Assembly (NCBI GenBank): GCA_947303465.1
Contig: CAMYYI010000006.1
Location: forward strand, 18,810-82,809
Direction of reading: 5' to 3'
Length of the DNA: 64,000 nucleotides
DNA from: an uncultured Bacteroidales bacterium
GTDB taxonomy: Bacteria; Bacteroidota; Bacteroidia; Bacteroidales; UBA932
A program made the position numbers and the translations under genes. Position 1 is the first letter of the stretch. Every line of letters starts with the position of its first letter. This document shows positions 24,985-32,919 of the stretch, piece by piece. The notes below the pieces were generated by a model. The model did not search any database, had not been told where the DNA came from, and saw only the letters and a list, made by a program, of their open reading frames with translations.

Positions 24985-26076
24985 ATGCAGAAAAGAAAAC
25001 CCATAGTAGGAATCACCCAGGGAGATTCCAACGGCATAGGATACGAAGTTATCATCAAAGCTCTTTCCGACCCCAGAGTTCTGGAGTTCTTCACTCCGGT
25101 GGTTTACGGCTCTTCCAAGCTCTTTGGCTTCTACCGGAAGAGCGTGCCGGAAATAGAGCAGATGGACAGCAATGTGATTAATGCGGCTGAAGAGGCCAAA
25201 CCTAAGCGCATCAATGTACTCAACTGCTTGCCGGACAATGTGTTTGCCGAGCCTGGCCAGGCTACGCCTGATTCTGCCCGAGCCGCCATCACCGCCCTTT
25301 ACAGGGCAGTGGAAGACATCAAGGCTGGCAAGATCGACGTGCTGGTCACGGGTCCCATAAACAAGAAGGCCATGTCCGGTCAGGGCTTCGGTTTCCCCGG
25401 ACACACCGAATACCTTCAGCAGCAGTTTGGGGTGAAGGATGTGACCATGCTCATGACCAGCCACAGGCTGCGCCTTGGAGTGGTAACCGGTCATATCCCT
25501 CTTAAAGACGTCACCGGCTCCATTAACAAAGACAAGATACTCAGCAAGCTGAGACTGATGACCAAATCCCTCAAGGAGGATTTCTGCATCGACCAGCCGC
25601 GTATAGCCGTGCTCAGTCTCAATCCCCACAGCGGCGACGGCGGACTCCTCGGCACGGAAGAGCAGGACATCATTATCCCGGCCATAGAGGAGGCTTGTGC
25701 GGAAGGTATCCTGGCATTCGGCCCTTATTCTCCGGACGGATTCTTCGGACTCGGCCACTATGAGAAGTTCGACGCCACCCTTGCCATGTACCACGACCAG
25801 GGTCTTGCGCCGTTCAAGGCTTTGTCTTTTGAAGACGGTGTCAATTTCACTGCCGGGCTTCCGATAGTGCGAACCTCTCCTGACCATGGCACCGCATTCG
25901 AACTTGCGGGTCGCGACGAGGCCGATCCCCAGTCCATGCGCTCCGCGATATTCACGGCGGTAGATATTTTCAATGCCCGTATGGATTATGCTGAGTTGCA
26001 GGAGGGGAAGATGGAAGAGCGTCACCTGGAAGGCACCGAGCGGCGTGAGCGCAACGGCCGGCCTCAAATAGCGTAA
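24985..26076 (+). CDS. pdxA: 4-hydroxythreonine-4-phosphate dehydrogenase
   Basis: The 363-residue NAD-dependent enzyme oxidises 4-phosphohydroxy-L-threonine in the DXP-dependent pathway to pyridoxal 5'-phosphate. Family motifs include GITQGDSNGIGYEVI at the start, TGPINKKAMSGQGFGFPGHTEYL, the metal-binding LNPHSGDGGLLGTEE, MYHDQGLAPFKAL and FTAGLPIVRTSPDHGTAFELAG. The C-terminus has a charged tail of about 25 residues (MEERHLEGTERRERNGR) beyond the usual end. It begins 1 nt after the rnhA stop and is followed 2 nt later by the PAP2 phosphatase gene. Confidence 0.95.
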   Translation: MQKRKPIVGITQGDSNGIGYEVIIKALSDPRVLEFFTPVVYGSSKLFGFYRKSVPEIEQMDSNVINAAEEAKPKRINVLNCLPDNVFAEPGQATPDSARAAITALYRAVEDIKAGKIDVLVTGPINKKAMSGQGFGFPGHTEYLQQQFGVKDVTMLMTSHRLRLGVVTGHIPLKDVTGSINKDKILSKLRLMTKSLKEDFCIDQPRIAVLSLNPHSGDGGLLGTEEQDIIIPAIEEACAEGILAFGPYSPDGFFGLGHYEKFDATLAMYHDQGLAPFKALSFEDGVNFTAGLPIVRTSPDHGTAFELAGRDEADPQSMRSAIFTAVDIFNARMDYAELQEGKMEERHLEGTERRERNGRPQIA

Positions 26077-26078
26077 GG

Positions 26079-26738
26079 ATGATACGCAAGCTGTTTGCAG
26101 TTCTCGCAGCCGCGTGCCTGTGCCTGTCTGCCCAGGCACAGTTCGATGTGCGTGTGAGGGACTGGGTGCAGGATGACCTTCGCAAAGGGGCGCCTTTCTA
26201 CGATATAGGCAGCGTCACCCGTTTCGTGCCTCCTGTAATGCACATGGGGCTGGGGCTTGCCGGAGTTCCTTCAAAGCATGCTCTTCTGGACAGGACCATA
26301 GAAGAGACCATCGCCTACACCTGCTCCCTGTCGGCCGGTTACCTGTTGAAATATACCGTACATCGTATGCGTCCGGATGGAAGTGACGACCGTTCTTTCC
26401 CTTCCGGGCATTCGGTTTTTGCTTTTACCGGAGCTGAACTTACCCGCATGGATTACGGCTGGGGATGGGGAGGAGGCGCTTATGCCTTGGCTGTATTTAC
26501 CGGGGCTGAACGGCTGTGGGGAGACAAGCATTGGCTTACGGACGTTCTTGCCGGTGCAGGAATCGGCATACTCTCCGCGCACGTCGGCGCCTGGCTGCTC
26601 GAACCGGTTAAAGATCTCTTCGGAATCCCTACTCTCGACTGGGACGGCTTTGGAACGGGAAAGGCTTCTGTTTCTTTCGCCCCTGTCGCCGATCCTTTCA
26701 CTAACAGCTATTACGCTACTCTCGCAGTGACGTTCTGA
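26079..26738 (+). CDS. PAP2-family phosphatase
   Basis: The 219-residue protein belongs to the type 2 phosphatidic acid phosphatase family. A signal peptide or first helix (MIRKLFAVLAAACLCLSAQA) is followed by the three catalytic blocks: KYTVHRMRPDG, SFPSGHSVFAFTGAEL and ERLWGDKHWLTDVLAGAGIG. The last has Glu instead of the common Ser before Arg. Likely substrates are lipid phosphates such as undecaprenyl or lipid A phosphates, which the sequence does not distinguish. Its stop codon lies inside the left arm of a long inverted repeat. Confidence 0.88.
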   Translation: MIRKLFAVLAAACLCLSAQAQFDVRVRDWVQDDLRKGAPFYDIGSVTRFVPPVMHMGLGLAGVPSKHALLDRTIEETIAYTCSLSAGYLLKYTVHRMRPDGSDDRSFPSGHSVFAFTGAELTRMDYGWGWGGGAYALAVFTGAERLWGDKHWLTDVLAGAGIGILSAHVGAWLLEPVKDLFGIPTLDWDGFGTGKASVSFAPVADPFTNSYYATLAVTF

Positions 26739-26845
26739 GGGCACTGTCTCCCGGAACGTCGCAGCGCGACCCCTCCCTGAAGGGCCCCTCCCTCTTACAC
26801 AGCCGAGGGTGGCATGGTTCCCGGAGACAGTACCCCCTCAGAACG
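26731..26845. repeat. Long inverted repeat overlapping the 3' end of the PAP2 gene
   Basis: The left arm (26731-26757) contains CGTTCTGAGGG and ACTGTCTCC, and the right arm (26817-26845) contains the reverse complements, with two small gaps between them. The TGA stop of the PAP2 gene (26736-26738) is part of the left arm. Between the arms are a GTCGC-agc-GCGAC hairpin and a doubled CCCCTCCCT. It could act as a terminator without a T-tract or be a mobile palindrome. Confidence 0.7.
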
Positions 26846-26854
26846 ACAAGCTCC

Positions 26855-26881
26855 TGTCATTCTGAGCGAAGCGGAGAATCT
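26855..26881 (+). repeat. 27-bp dispersed repeat (TGTCATTCTGAG..GAATCT)
   Basis: This 27-mer has TGTCATTCTGAG at one end, GAGCGAAGCGGAG in the middle and GAATCT at the other end. Two relatives form a head-to-head pair in rnpB (51262-51317) and another lies in rimO (47411-47436). Confidence 0.75.
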
Positions 26882-26889
26882 GCTCCTTC

Positions 26890-28092
26890 TTACTCCGTAT
26901 AGAATCGGATTATCCGTTCTATGGCCCTCTGGCAGACGGGACAGAAGCCGGGAGCGGAGTTGGTCTTCATACGGCAGTCTTTGCATCCGCGCCATACCCC
27001 CTTGCTCTTATAGCCGCCTCCCTCATAAACGCCCACTCCGTCGCGCCCCAACATATCCTCCCACTTGCTGCCGAAATCGAACATCGTGGTGAGATTCTGC
27101 TCCCATGGCTCGCAGTCGGGGTGATAATAGTCGCTGTACATGTCGTCGTAGTAGTACTCGTCGGCCAGCCCGGCAAAACTGTGCCCGAACTCATGTGCCA
27201 CCACCGGCTCGAATTGGGCGTGATGTGCCGTTGTAAGGGTGTAGGAATTGTAAATCCCGCCGCCGCCGTAGTTGTCAGTATTCGCCAGGATGACGATATG
27301 CTCGTACGGGATACCCGCCAGCGCGTCATGCAGGTCCTTTACATGCAGCGTGGTAAGGTAGCGGTCCATATAGAAGGTGTTGAAGTGGGAATGCAGAGGC
27401 GTATCCAGCCAGAGGCCTTTTCCCGGGATGCTCACCCCGCTGGAGGCTGACACCAGCCCGGCCGCGCGGAAGTTGAACCTGTCTTTCAGATGCTTGAAGG
27501 GTTCGTGTGCCAGTATGGAATTCATCGCCTTGCGTGCATCTGAATAGAAAAACTCCATTTCAGAGGCCGTATAGCCTTCAGCCACTATGACCACGTCTAT
27601 GCATTTCTCCGCTGGTCCGCTGATAAGCAGGTCCCGTGACGGAGTGGGGGACTCCGCCGGACGTATGAGTATGTCCGAAGGATCCACGGGATGAGTGAGC
27701 GAAGCGCTTACCCGTCCGTAGGTGTCGAACAGCTCCACGGTGACCTCTGCCTTGCTCTCCGGCATAGGCACAAGGAAAACGTTTTCGAAGCTCTTGCTCA
27801 TCAGGGTGGCCTCTTCCGTGCTCTGCCACTCCTGGAACAGGGAACTGAAGGACATGCGGTACAGCACCACACCCGAGGTGTCCCGGACAGTTACCTGTCC
27901 GTTTCCCTTCAGCGGCAGTTCATCCATGTGGGAGCGGCGGCCAGCCCACCCTTCCAGGCTGCGCAGCTCGCTGAGCGCTATGCCTGAATGGCTGCTGTCG
28001 CCATGAAAGATATAGTCCAGGCGGAGAGTCTTGTCCTGGGCTGCAAGAAGTGCGGGAAACAGGACGCAGAGGGTAAAAAATAATCTCTTCAT
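26890..28092 (-). CDS. Secreted M64-family (IgA peptidase-like) metallopeptidase
   Basis: The 400-residue protein begins with a signal peptide (MKRLFFTLCVLFPALLAAQ) and an all-beta N-terminal domain. The catalytic domain contains IDVVIVAEGYTASEMEFFYSDA, and the zinc motif HEFGHSFAGLADEYYYDD, the hallmark of peptidase family M64. Cysteines near the end (CKDCRM, CPVCQ) are also typical. In gut Bacteroidales such enzymes are exported; IgA cleavage is known for one Clostridium relative and is not implied here. The ATG at 28092 is chosen since the earlier TTG at 28101 lies in the -7 box, which ends 6 nt before the ATG. Confidence 0.9.
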   Translation of the reverse strand: MKRLFFTLCVLFPALLAAQDKTLRLDYIFHGDSSHSGIALSELRSLEGWAGRRSHMDELPLKGNGQVTVRDTSGVVLYRMSFSSLFQEWQSTEEATLMSKSFENVFLVPMPESKAEVTVELFDTYGRVSASLTHPVDPSDILIRPAESPTPSRDLLISGPAEKCIDVVIVAEGYTASEMEFFYSDARKAMNSILAHEPFKHLKDRFNFRAAGLVSASSGVSIPGKGLWLDTPLHSHFNTFYMDRYLTTLHVKDLHDALAGIPYEHIVILANTDNYGGGGIYNSYTLTTAHHAQFEPVVAHEFGHSFAGLADEYYYDDMYSDYYHPDCEPWEQNLTTMFDFGSKWEDMLGRDGVGVYEGGGYKSKGVWRGCKDCRMKTNSAPGFCPVCQRAIERIIRFYTE

Positions 28093-28098
28093 AATTGG

Positions 28099-28106
28099 CA
28101 AAAATA
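28099..28106 (-). promoter_or_regulatory. -7 promoter box for the M64 peptidase gene
   Basis: The minus strand reads TATTTTTG-CCAATT-ATG, a 6-nt gap to the start codon. A palindrome CGATAAATATCG (28107-28118) separates it from the divergent glnA promoter and could be an operator. Confidence 0.7.
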
Positions 28107-28118
28107 CGATAAATATCG

Positions 28119-28126
28119 TACATTTG
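28119..28126 (+). promoter_or_regulatory. -7 promoter box for glnA
   Basis: TACATTTG, 24 nt before the ATG at 28151. Confidence 0.74.
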
Positions 28127-28150
28127 CACGTTTATTTAGCCACATAAGAC

Positions 28151-29566
28151 ATGCTGCACATCAATACTCGTTCAGAGTTGGTCAAATACTGCCTCGACAA
28201 CCAGGTGGAGATTCTCAATTTCCATTACTGCGGTTGGGACGGGCGCCTTAAAACCCTCAATTTCGTAGTCCGCGACGAGGACCATCTGGTGAACATCCTG
28301 GAAGCAGGGGAGCGGGTGGACGGCTCCAGCCTTTTCCCCTTCGTAGAGGCCGGACGAAGCGACCTTTACGTCGTCCCCCGTTACCGCACAGCCTTCCGTA
28401 ATCCCTTCTCGGACGTGCCCACAGTGGACCTGCTGTGCTCCTTCTTCAACCGTGACGGCGAGCCTTTCGAGAGCTCCCCGGAGTATGTGCTCCATAAGGC
28501 GCATCAGGTCTTCAAGGAGCAGACCGGTCTGGAGATGCAGACCATGGGCGAGCTGGAGTATTATATCATAGCCGAGGACGACGGCATGTATCCCATCGCA
28601 GACCAGAAGGGATATCACGAAAGCGCCCCGTTCAACAAGTTCGCCGACTTCCGGGTAGAGGCTGTAAGGCTCATCACCCAGGCGGGCGGTATGGTTAAGT
28701 ATGCCCACAGCGAGGTAGGCAACTTCCGCATGGACGGCAAGGTTTACGAGCAAAACGAGATAGAGTTCCTGCCGGTTGATATAGAAGAGGCCGCAGAGCA
28801 GCTCATTGTGGCCAAGTGGATCATGCGCCAGCTGGCTTACGATTACGGAGTTACCATTACCTTCGCCCCCAAGATTACCGCCGGCAAGGCAGGTTCCGGC
28901 ATGCACGTGCACTGCAAGTTCACCCGGGACGGCAAGAGCGTCATGGCGGAGGGCGGCGACATTACCGATACCGTCCGCAAGGCGATAGCCGGATTTATGG
29001 ATGCCGGCACTTCGCTGCCCGCATTCGGTAATCCGCATCCCCTGTCCTTCATGCGTCTGGTACCAAATCAGGAGGCCCCTACTTCGCTCTGCTGGTCGCA
29101 TTCCAACCGCAGTGCGCTCGTGCGTGTGCCTCTCGGATGGACCAGCACCAGGGATATGTCGGCAATCTGCAATCCCCTCGAAACTCCCGTGGAGCGCGAT
29201 TTCTCGGACAAGGCTACCTTCGAATGGCGCGCCTCCGACGCCACTGCCAACACATATCTGCTGATGGCGGCCCTGTGCTGCGCTGCCAGGCACGGATTTG
29301 CAATGCCGGATGCTCTCCAGGTGGCCCGCAAGACCTATGTCGGACTGGGGGTAGATATACATGCGTCCGAAAACGCTGAGATTCTGCGTTCCCTTGAGCA
29401 GCTTCCCGCATCCTGCAGCGAAGCGGCCGGCGAACTGGACAAAGACCGTCTCATCTATACCGGCGACGGCGTGTTCTCGGACGCCATGATAGATTATCTC
29501 ATTTCCTGCCTCCGTTCGTTTACGGAAGAAGACCTCAAGCTGGAGGATAACCTGCACCTTGCATGA
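28151..29566 (+). CDS. glnA: Glutamine synthetase, GSI-like
   Basis: The 471-residue enzyme makes glutamine from glutamate and ammonia with ATP. The N-terminal beta-grasp region (LNFHYCGWDGRLKTLNF) and the catalytic domain (MGELEYYIIAEDDG, NEIEFLPVD, KITAGKAGSGMHVHCKF, ALVRVPLGWTS and FEWRASDATANTYLLMAALC) are all recognisable. The Met, Glu and His of the metal and substrate sites are present. It overlaps the start of a NusG-like gene by 4 bp (ATGA). No adenylylation motif was judged. GlnA-type enzymes acting on polyamines exist, but the core motifs fit glutamine synthetase. Confidence 0.92.
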   Translation: MLHINTRSELVKYCLDNQVEILNFHYCGWDGRLKTLNFVVRDEDHLVNILEAGERVDGSSLFPFVEAGRSDLYVVPRYRTAFRNPFSDVPTVDLLCSFFNRDGEPFESSPEYVLHKAHQVFKEQTGLEMQTMGELEYYIIAEDDGMYPIADQKGYHESAPFNKFADFRVEAVRLITQAGGMVKYAHSEVGNFRMDGKVYEQNEIEFLPVDIEEAAEQLIVAKWIMRQLAYDYGVTITFAPKITAGKAGSGMHVHCKFTRDGKSVMAEGGDITDTVRKAIAGFMDAGTSLPAFGNPHPLSFMRLVPNQEAPTSLCWSHSNRSALVRVPLGWTSTRDMSAICNPLETPVERDFSDKATFEWRASDATANTYLLMAALCCAARHGFAMPDALQVARKTYVGLGVDIHASENAEILRSLEQLPASCSEAAGELDKDRLIYTGDGVFSDAMIDYLISCLRSFTEEDLKLEDNLHLA

Positions 29567-30072
29567 CGATGGATAACGGGCCTCACTGGTTTGTGGCGTG
29601 TGTACGCAGCTGTCAGGAGAAGAAGGTTGCAGAGAGCCTGAGGGCTCGTTTTGTCGAGCATTACCTGCCCGTACGCAGGGAACTGCGGCAATGGAGCGAC
29701 AGGCGCAAACTGGTTGAGGCTCTGCTTGTTCCGCGTTTCATCTTCATACGCTGCCGCGATTCGGAACGGGCGGCCATACTTGCGGAGGAGCCGCGAATCT
29801 GGCGCTTCCTCTCTTATGAAGGCAACGCTGCTGTAGTGCGTGACGTGGAGATGGAGGCATTCCGCAACATGGTGGAAAAGGGAGAAAGGGAAGTGCGCTT
29901 TTCGGAGCAGCCGCCGGTCCCGGGAGACAAGGTGAGGGTGGTCAGCGGACCGCTGTCCGGCCTGGAATGCGAACTTACTGAGGTCAGCGGCAGGCGCTGC
30001 CTCGCTGTGCGACTTGGAATGATGGGTGCCGCAACAATGGATCTGGATTTGGAAACAATAGAAAAAATATAA
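29563..30072 (+). CDS. UpxY-like NusG-family transcription antitermination factor
   Basis: The 169-residue protein has an N-terminal NGN domain (HWFVACVRSCQEKKVAESL..LVPRFIFIRCRDSERAAIL) and a C-terminal KOW motif (PPVPGDKVRVVSGPLSGLECELTEV). This is the architecture of UpxY factors, which prevent premature termination in capsule operons of Bacteroides. Here it overlaps glnA by 4 bp and is followed by a small membrane protein, an esterase and menA-like genes, with no glycosyltransferases. Its target is therefore unclear. A true NusG would lie beside rplK and secE, so this is a specialised paralogue. Confidence 0.85.
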   Translation: MTMDNGPHWFVACVRSCQEKKVAESLRARFVEHYLPVRRELRQWSDRRKLVEALLVPRFIFIRCRDSERAAILAEEPRIWRFLSYEGNAAVVRDVEMEAFRNMVEKGEREVRFSEQPPVPGDKVRVVSGPLSGLECELTEVSGRRCLAVRLGMMGAATMDLDLETIEKI

Positions 30073-30074
30073 TC

Positions 30075-30446
30075 ATGCAGCAGGGTATTTGGACTATAAT
30101 CCTTCTGATCATCTCAAACGTATTCATGACCTTTGCCTGGTACGGGCAGCTTAAGCTTTCGGAGATGCACATAAGTACCGACTGGCCCCTGATACTCATC
30201 ATCCTGGCATCATGGGGCATAGCCTTCTTTGAATACATATTCATGATTCCCGCCAACCGCATGGGGTCGGTAATCAACGGAGGCCCTTTCAACCTTATGC
30301 AGCTAAAGGTGATTCAGGAGGTTATCTCCCTGACAGTCTTTACTATAATAGTCTCCCTGGTGTTCAAGGGCGAACCCATACACTGGAACCATATAGTCGC
30401 ACTTTTCTGTATGGTGGCAGCTGTGTTCTTCGTCTTTCTTAAATAG
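30075..30446 (+). CDS. DMT-family (DUF486) membrane protein
   Basis: The 123-residue protein has four hydrophobic helices and the DUF486 signature FMTFAWYGQLKL, WGIAFFEYIFMIPANRMGS and GPFNLMQLKVIQEVISLTVF. It is a small multidrug-resistance-like member of the drug/metabolite transporter superfamily with unknown substrate. It starts 2 nt after the NusG-like gene and its stop abuts the stop of the convergent esterase gene. Confidence 0.88.
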   Translation: MQQGIWTIILLIISNVFMTFAWYGQLKLSEMHISTDWPLILIILASWGIAFFEYIFMIPANRMGSVINGGPFNLMQLKVIQEVISLTVFTIIVSLVFKGEPIHWNHIVALFCMVAAVFFVFLK

Positions 30447-31319
30447 CTATTCCGGAGAGCCGAATCCGGCTGTGGCGAAAGGAAGCGCCGTCTTGAGCGC
30501 CGCGTTCCAGTAAATCCAGTTGTGTACCCCGTCGCGTACCCGCAGCTCTGCTGGGACGTCGTGCATGCGCATTTCCGTGTAGAACCTGAAGGTCAGGTGC
30601 AGCAGGAAGTCGTCGTCTCCGCAGTCTATGAACCATTTCACGCCGCGCAGCCGCTTCAGGGTGGGCTCGCCGGCATTTGTCACGAAGTCGATGGCGGAAT
30701 GCTCGTGCACCGAACGGCAGATTATGCCAAACTTGTCTTCATCGGACAGGCTGCCCACATCGTTGTTGTCGTTGTCCAGCCAGGGGCTCATGGCGTAGCA
30801 GCTGGAGAACATGTCTGGATGCCTCTGCGCATATACGGTGCTGCCTCCTCCACCCATGGAAAGACCCATCACGGCACGTCTGCTCTTGTCTCCACCGGCG
30901 TTGAAAGTGGACTCTGCCGAAGGCATAAGCTCATTGAAGAAAAAGTCCTCGTAGTTATGCCCCGGCATGTTGAAGTAGCCGTTCCAGGTCTGGTGCACAT
31001 CCGGGCCGCCGGCGTTGGGCATTACGATTACCATTGCCGCCGCCTCGCCGTTGGCTATCAGGCTGTCCGCCACGGACTTCATGTGTCCGTTGGCTTCCCA
31101 GGCTTCGTATGTATCCGTGAGCCCGTGAAGCAGATAGACTATGGGGTAGGGCGTTTCACGTTCCCGGTCGAATCCGGCAGGGAGGTAAACGTTATAGGGA
31201 ACATCTTCCCCGAGTATATCGCTGTGAATTGAGCAGGTGCGCAGTTCTCCGGAAGCCGCCGGCCGCACGCATGCTGTCAGACAGGAAAGCAGGAGCGCCA
31301 TGAGCAGGATTTTCTTCAT
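30447..31319 (-). CDS. Esterase D-type alpha/beta hydrolase, predicted lipoprotein
   Basis: The 290-residue protein starts with a lipoprotein signal (MKKILLMALLLSCLTACVRPA, lipobox LTAC). The alpha/beta hydrolase fold shows YPIVYLLHGLTDTYEAW, the nucleophile elbow GLSMGGGGSTVYA and a C-terminal histidine in RDGVHNWIYWNAAL. These features match the putative esterase family that includes acetyl xylan and feruloyl esterases and S-formylglutathione hydrolase. A surface or periplasmic location suggests de-esterification of plant or host glycans, as an inference. It is a single gene diverging from the prenyltransferase. Confidence 0.88.
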   Translation of the reverse strand: MKKILLMALLLSCLTACVRPAASGELRTCSIHSDILGEDVPYNVYLPAGFDRERETPYPIVYLLHGLTDTYEAWEANGHMKSVADSLIANGEAAAMVIVMPNAGGPDVHQTWNGYFNMPGHNYEDFFFNELMPSAESTFNAGGDKSRRAVMGLSMGGGGSTVYAQRHPDMFSSCYAMSPWLDNDNNDVGSLSDEDKFGIICRSVHEHSAIDFVTNAGEPTLKRLRGVKWFIDCGDDDFLLHLTFRFYTEMRMHDVPAELRVRDGVHNWIYWNAALKTALPFATAGFGSPE

Positions 31320-31359
31320 AAAGGACGTTTTTTGGTCCCACTAATATACGAATAAATTG

Positions 31360-31367
31360 TATATTTG
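31360..31367 (+). promoter_or_regulatory. -7 promoter box for the menA-like gene
   Basis: TATATTTG ends 8 nt before the ATG at 31376. A GTG at 31367 overlaps the box and is rejected as the start. Confidence 0.75.
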
Positions 31368-31375
31368 TGTCCGCT

Positions 31376-32278
31376 ATGAATAAACACAGTCTTAAAGAAT
31401 GGGTTGCAGCGACCCGCTACTGGGCCCTGCCCGTATCTACGATGCCACTTTTGGTGTCATTCGCATATCTGTTTGGTATTCAGGCCCTGCCTGCCGGAAT
31501 CAAGCCCTGGCTGGTACTGTTGCTTTCGGTCCTTGGAGTGGTCCTTCTGCATTCTGCCGGCAACGTGCTGAGTGACTGGTTCGACTACCGCAGCGGAGTT
31601 GACAACGAGAACGCTTTTGCCGTGCCCAATCTTGTATTCGGCAAGTTCCAGCCTCGGGAGTATCTGATTTTCAGCCTGATACTGTTTGTTCTTGGCATAA
31701 TTGACGGCCTTGTGATAGTATTCCTCAGCGGAATCGGCGTGCTGATCATCGGCGCCGTCGCAGTGGCTCTCACAGCCCTTTATTCTTTCCTGAAATATCA
31801 TGCCCTGGGCGATCTTGACATCTTTATCATTTTCGGAGTCCTTACGGTGCTGGGGCTTGCATATGCCGTTACCGGCGAATGGCGCTGGGACTCCCTGGTG
31901 CTTTCCGTGCCGCTGGGCATCATAACCGTTTCGGTCTTGCACGCCAACAATACCTACGACATCCCTTCAGACAAGGCCGCCGGCATAAAGACTTTCGCCA
32001 TGCTGATAGGGGAGAAGGCTTCCAGCGTGCTGTACTGCATCTATATGGTGCTGCCGTTCGTCTTCATTGTCGTATCGGTTATTGCAGGCTGGCTCTTCCC
32101 CTCAGCGCTGCTGTGCCTTCTGGCAGGCATAAAAGCTTATGGCAATTTCAAGCAGGCTGCATCTTATAAAACGCTGGGGCGTGAGGCCATGAAGGGGCTC
32201 GACTTCCGCTCCTCCCAGCTTCATCTGGCATTCTCCCTGCTGCTTTCCGCAGGTCTTTTCGTCGTTGCATGGCTGTAA
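31376..32278 (+). CDS. menA: UbiA-family prenyltransferase, probable 1,4-dihydroxy-2-naphthoate polyprenyltransferase
   Basis: The 300-residue inner-membrane protein has about eight hydrophobic helices and both aspartate-rich motifs of the UbiA superfamily: NVLSDWFDYRSGVD and NNTYDIPSDKAAGIKT. MenA attaches the isoprenoid tail to dihydroxynaphthoate in menaquinone synthesis, and the first motif has the MenA-like form. No other men genes are nearby, so the assignment rests on the sequence pattern. The end overlaps the CPBP protease gene by 10 bp. Confidence 0.8.
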   Translation: MNKHSLKEWVAATRYWALPVSTMPLLVSFAYLFGIQALPAGIKPWLVLLLSVLGVVLLHSAGNVLSDWFDYRSGVDNENAFAVPNLVFGKFQPREYLIFSLILFVLGIIDGLVIVFLSGIGVLIIGAVAVALTALYSFLKYHALGDLDIFIIFGVLTVLGLAYAVTGEWRWDSLVLSVPLGIITVSVLHANNTYDIPSDKAAGIKTFAMLIGEKASSVLYCIYMVLPFVFIVVSVIAGWLFPSALLCLLAGIKAYGNFKQAASYKTLGREAMKGLDFRSSQLHLAFSLLLSAGLFVVAWL

Positions 32279-32919
32279 GCAGTGAAGGCCGCAGACTGGT
32301 TGCCGCTGTGCTCGTCGCAGCGGCTCTGTGGTTCTATATGTTCAGCCCCTGGACGGCCGCCTGGCCGAACTTCTGGGTGGTGATGAGCTGTTCGGCAGTT
32401 GTACTTTCTTCCATGGCCCTGCTTTTCACTCCCGACAGGAAGGAACTGTTGAAGATTGAGAAGCCGCTGCTTCAGCTGGCAGGGGGAGTCGTCATCGCTC
32501 TTGCCCTGTGGGGCATTTTCTGGGTTGGCGACAAGTTGTCGGCGTTTATGTTCGACTTTGCACGCCCGGAAGTGGATGCGGTTTACTCCATGAAAGATGG
32601 ATTCCCTCCCGCTCTGATAGCCCTCCTCCTGCTGGTTCTGATAGGGCCTGCGGAAGAACTGTTCTGGCGCGGGTATGTGCAGCGCAGCCTGTCGCGCCTG
32701 CTGCCTGGAAAGCGCGCTGCAGACCTGGCGTTCGTGCTGACGGTCCTGATCTACGGCCTGGTGCACCTGTGGTCTTTCAACTTCATGCTGATTATGGCGG
32801 CAGTGGTGGCGGGAGCCGTGTGGGGCTTCATCTATCGCATCTGTCCCAAGGCGCTGCCGGCTTTGATTGTCAGCCACGCCCTCTGGGATGCATTGGTTTT
32901 CGTAATCCTGCCTATCTGA
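32269..32919 (+). CDS. CPBP-family intramembrane glutamic protease
   Basis: The 216-residue protein has about six hydrophobic helices and the three Abi/CPBP motifs: EELFWRGYVQ (the EExxxR type), a histidine in GLVHLWSFNF and HALWDALV. The family includes Rce1-type prenyl-protein proteases and bacteriocin self-immunity proteins. It is cotranslated with the menA-like gene. Its last 8 bp overlap the convergent parE 3' end. Substrate unknown. Confidence 0.85.
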   Translation: MAVSSEGRRLVAAVLVAAALWFYMFSPWTAAWPNFWVVMSCSAVVLSSMALLFTPDRKELLKIEKPLLQLAGGVVIALALWGIFWVGDKLSAFMFDFARPEVDAVYSMKDGFPPALIALLLLVLIGPAEELFWRGYVQRSLSRLLPGKRAADLAFVLTVLIYGLVHLWSFNFMLIMAAVVAGAVWGFIYRICPKALPALIVSHALWDALVFVILPI

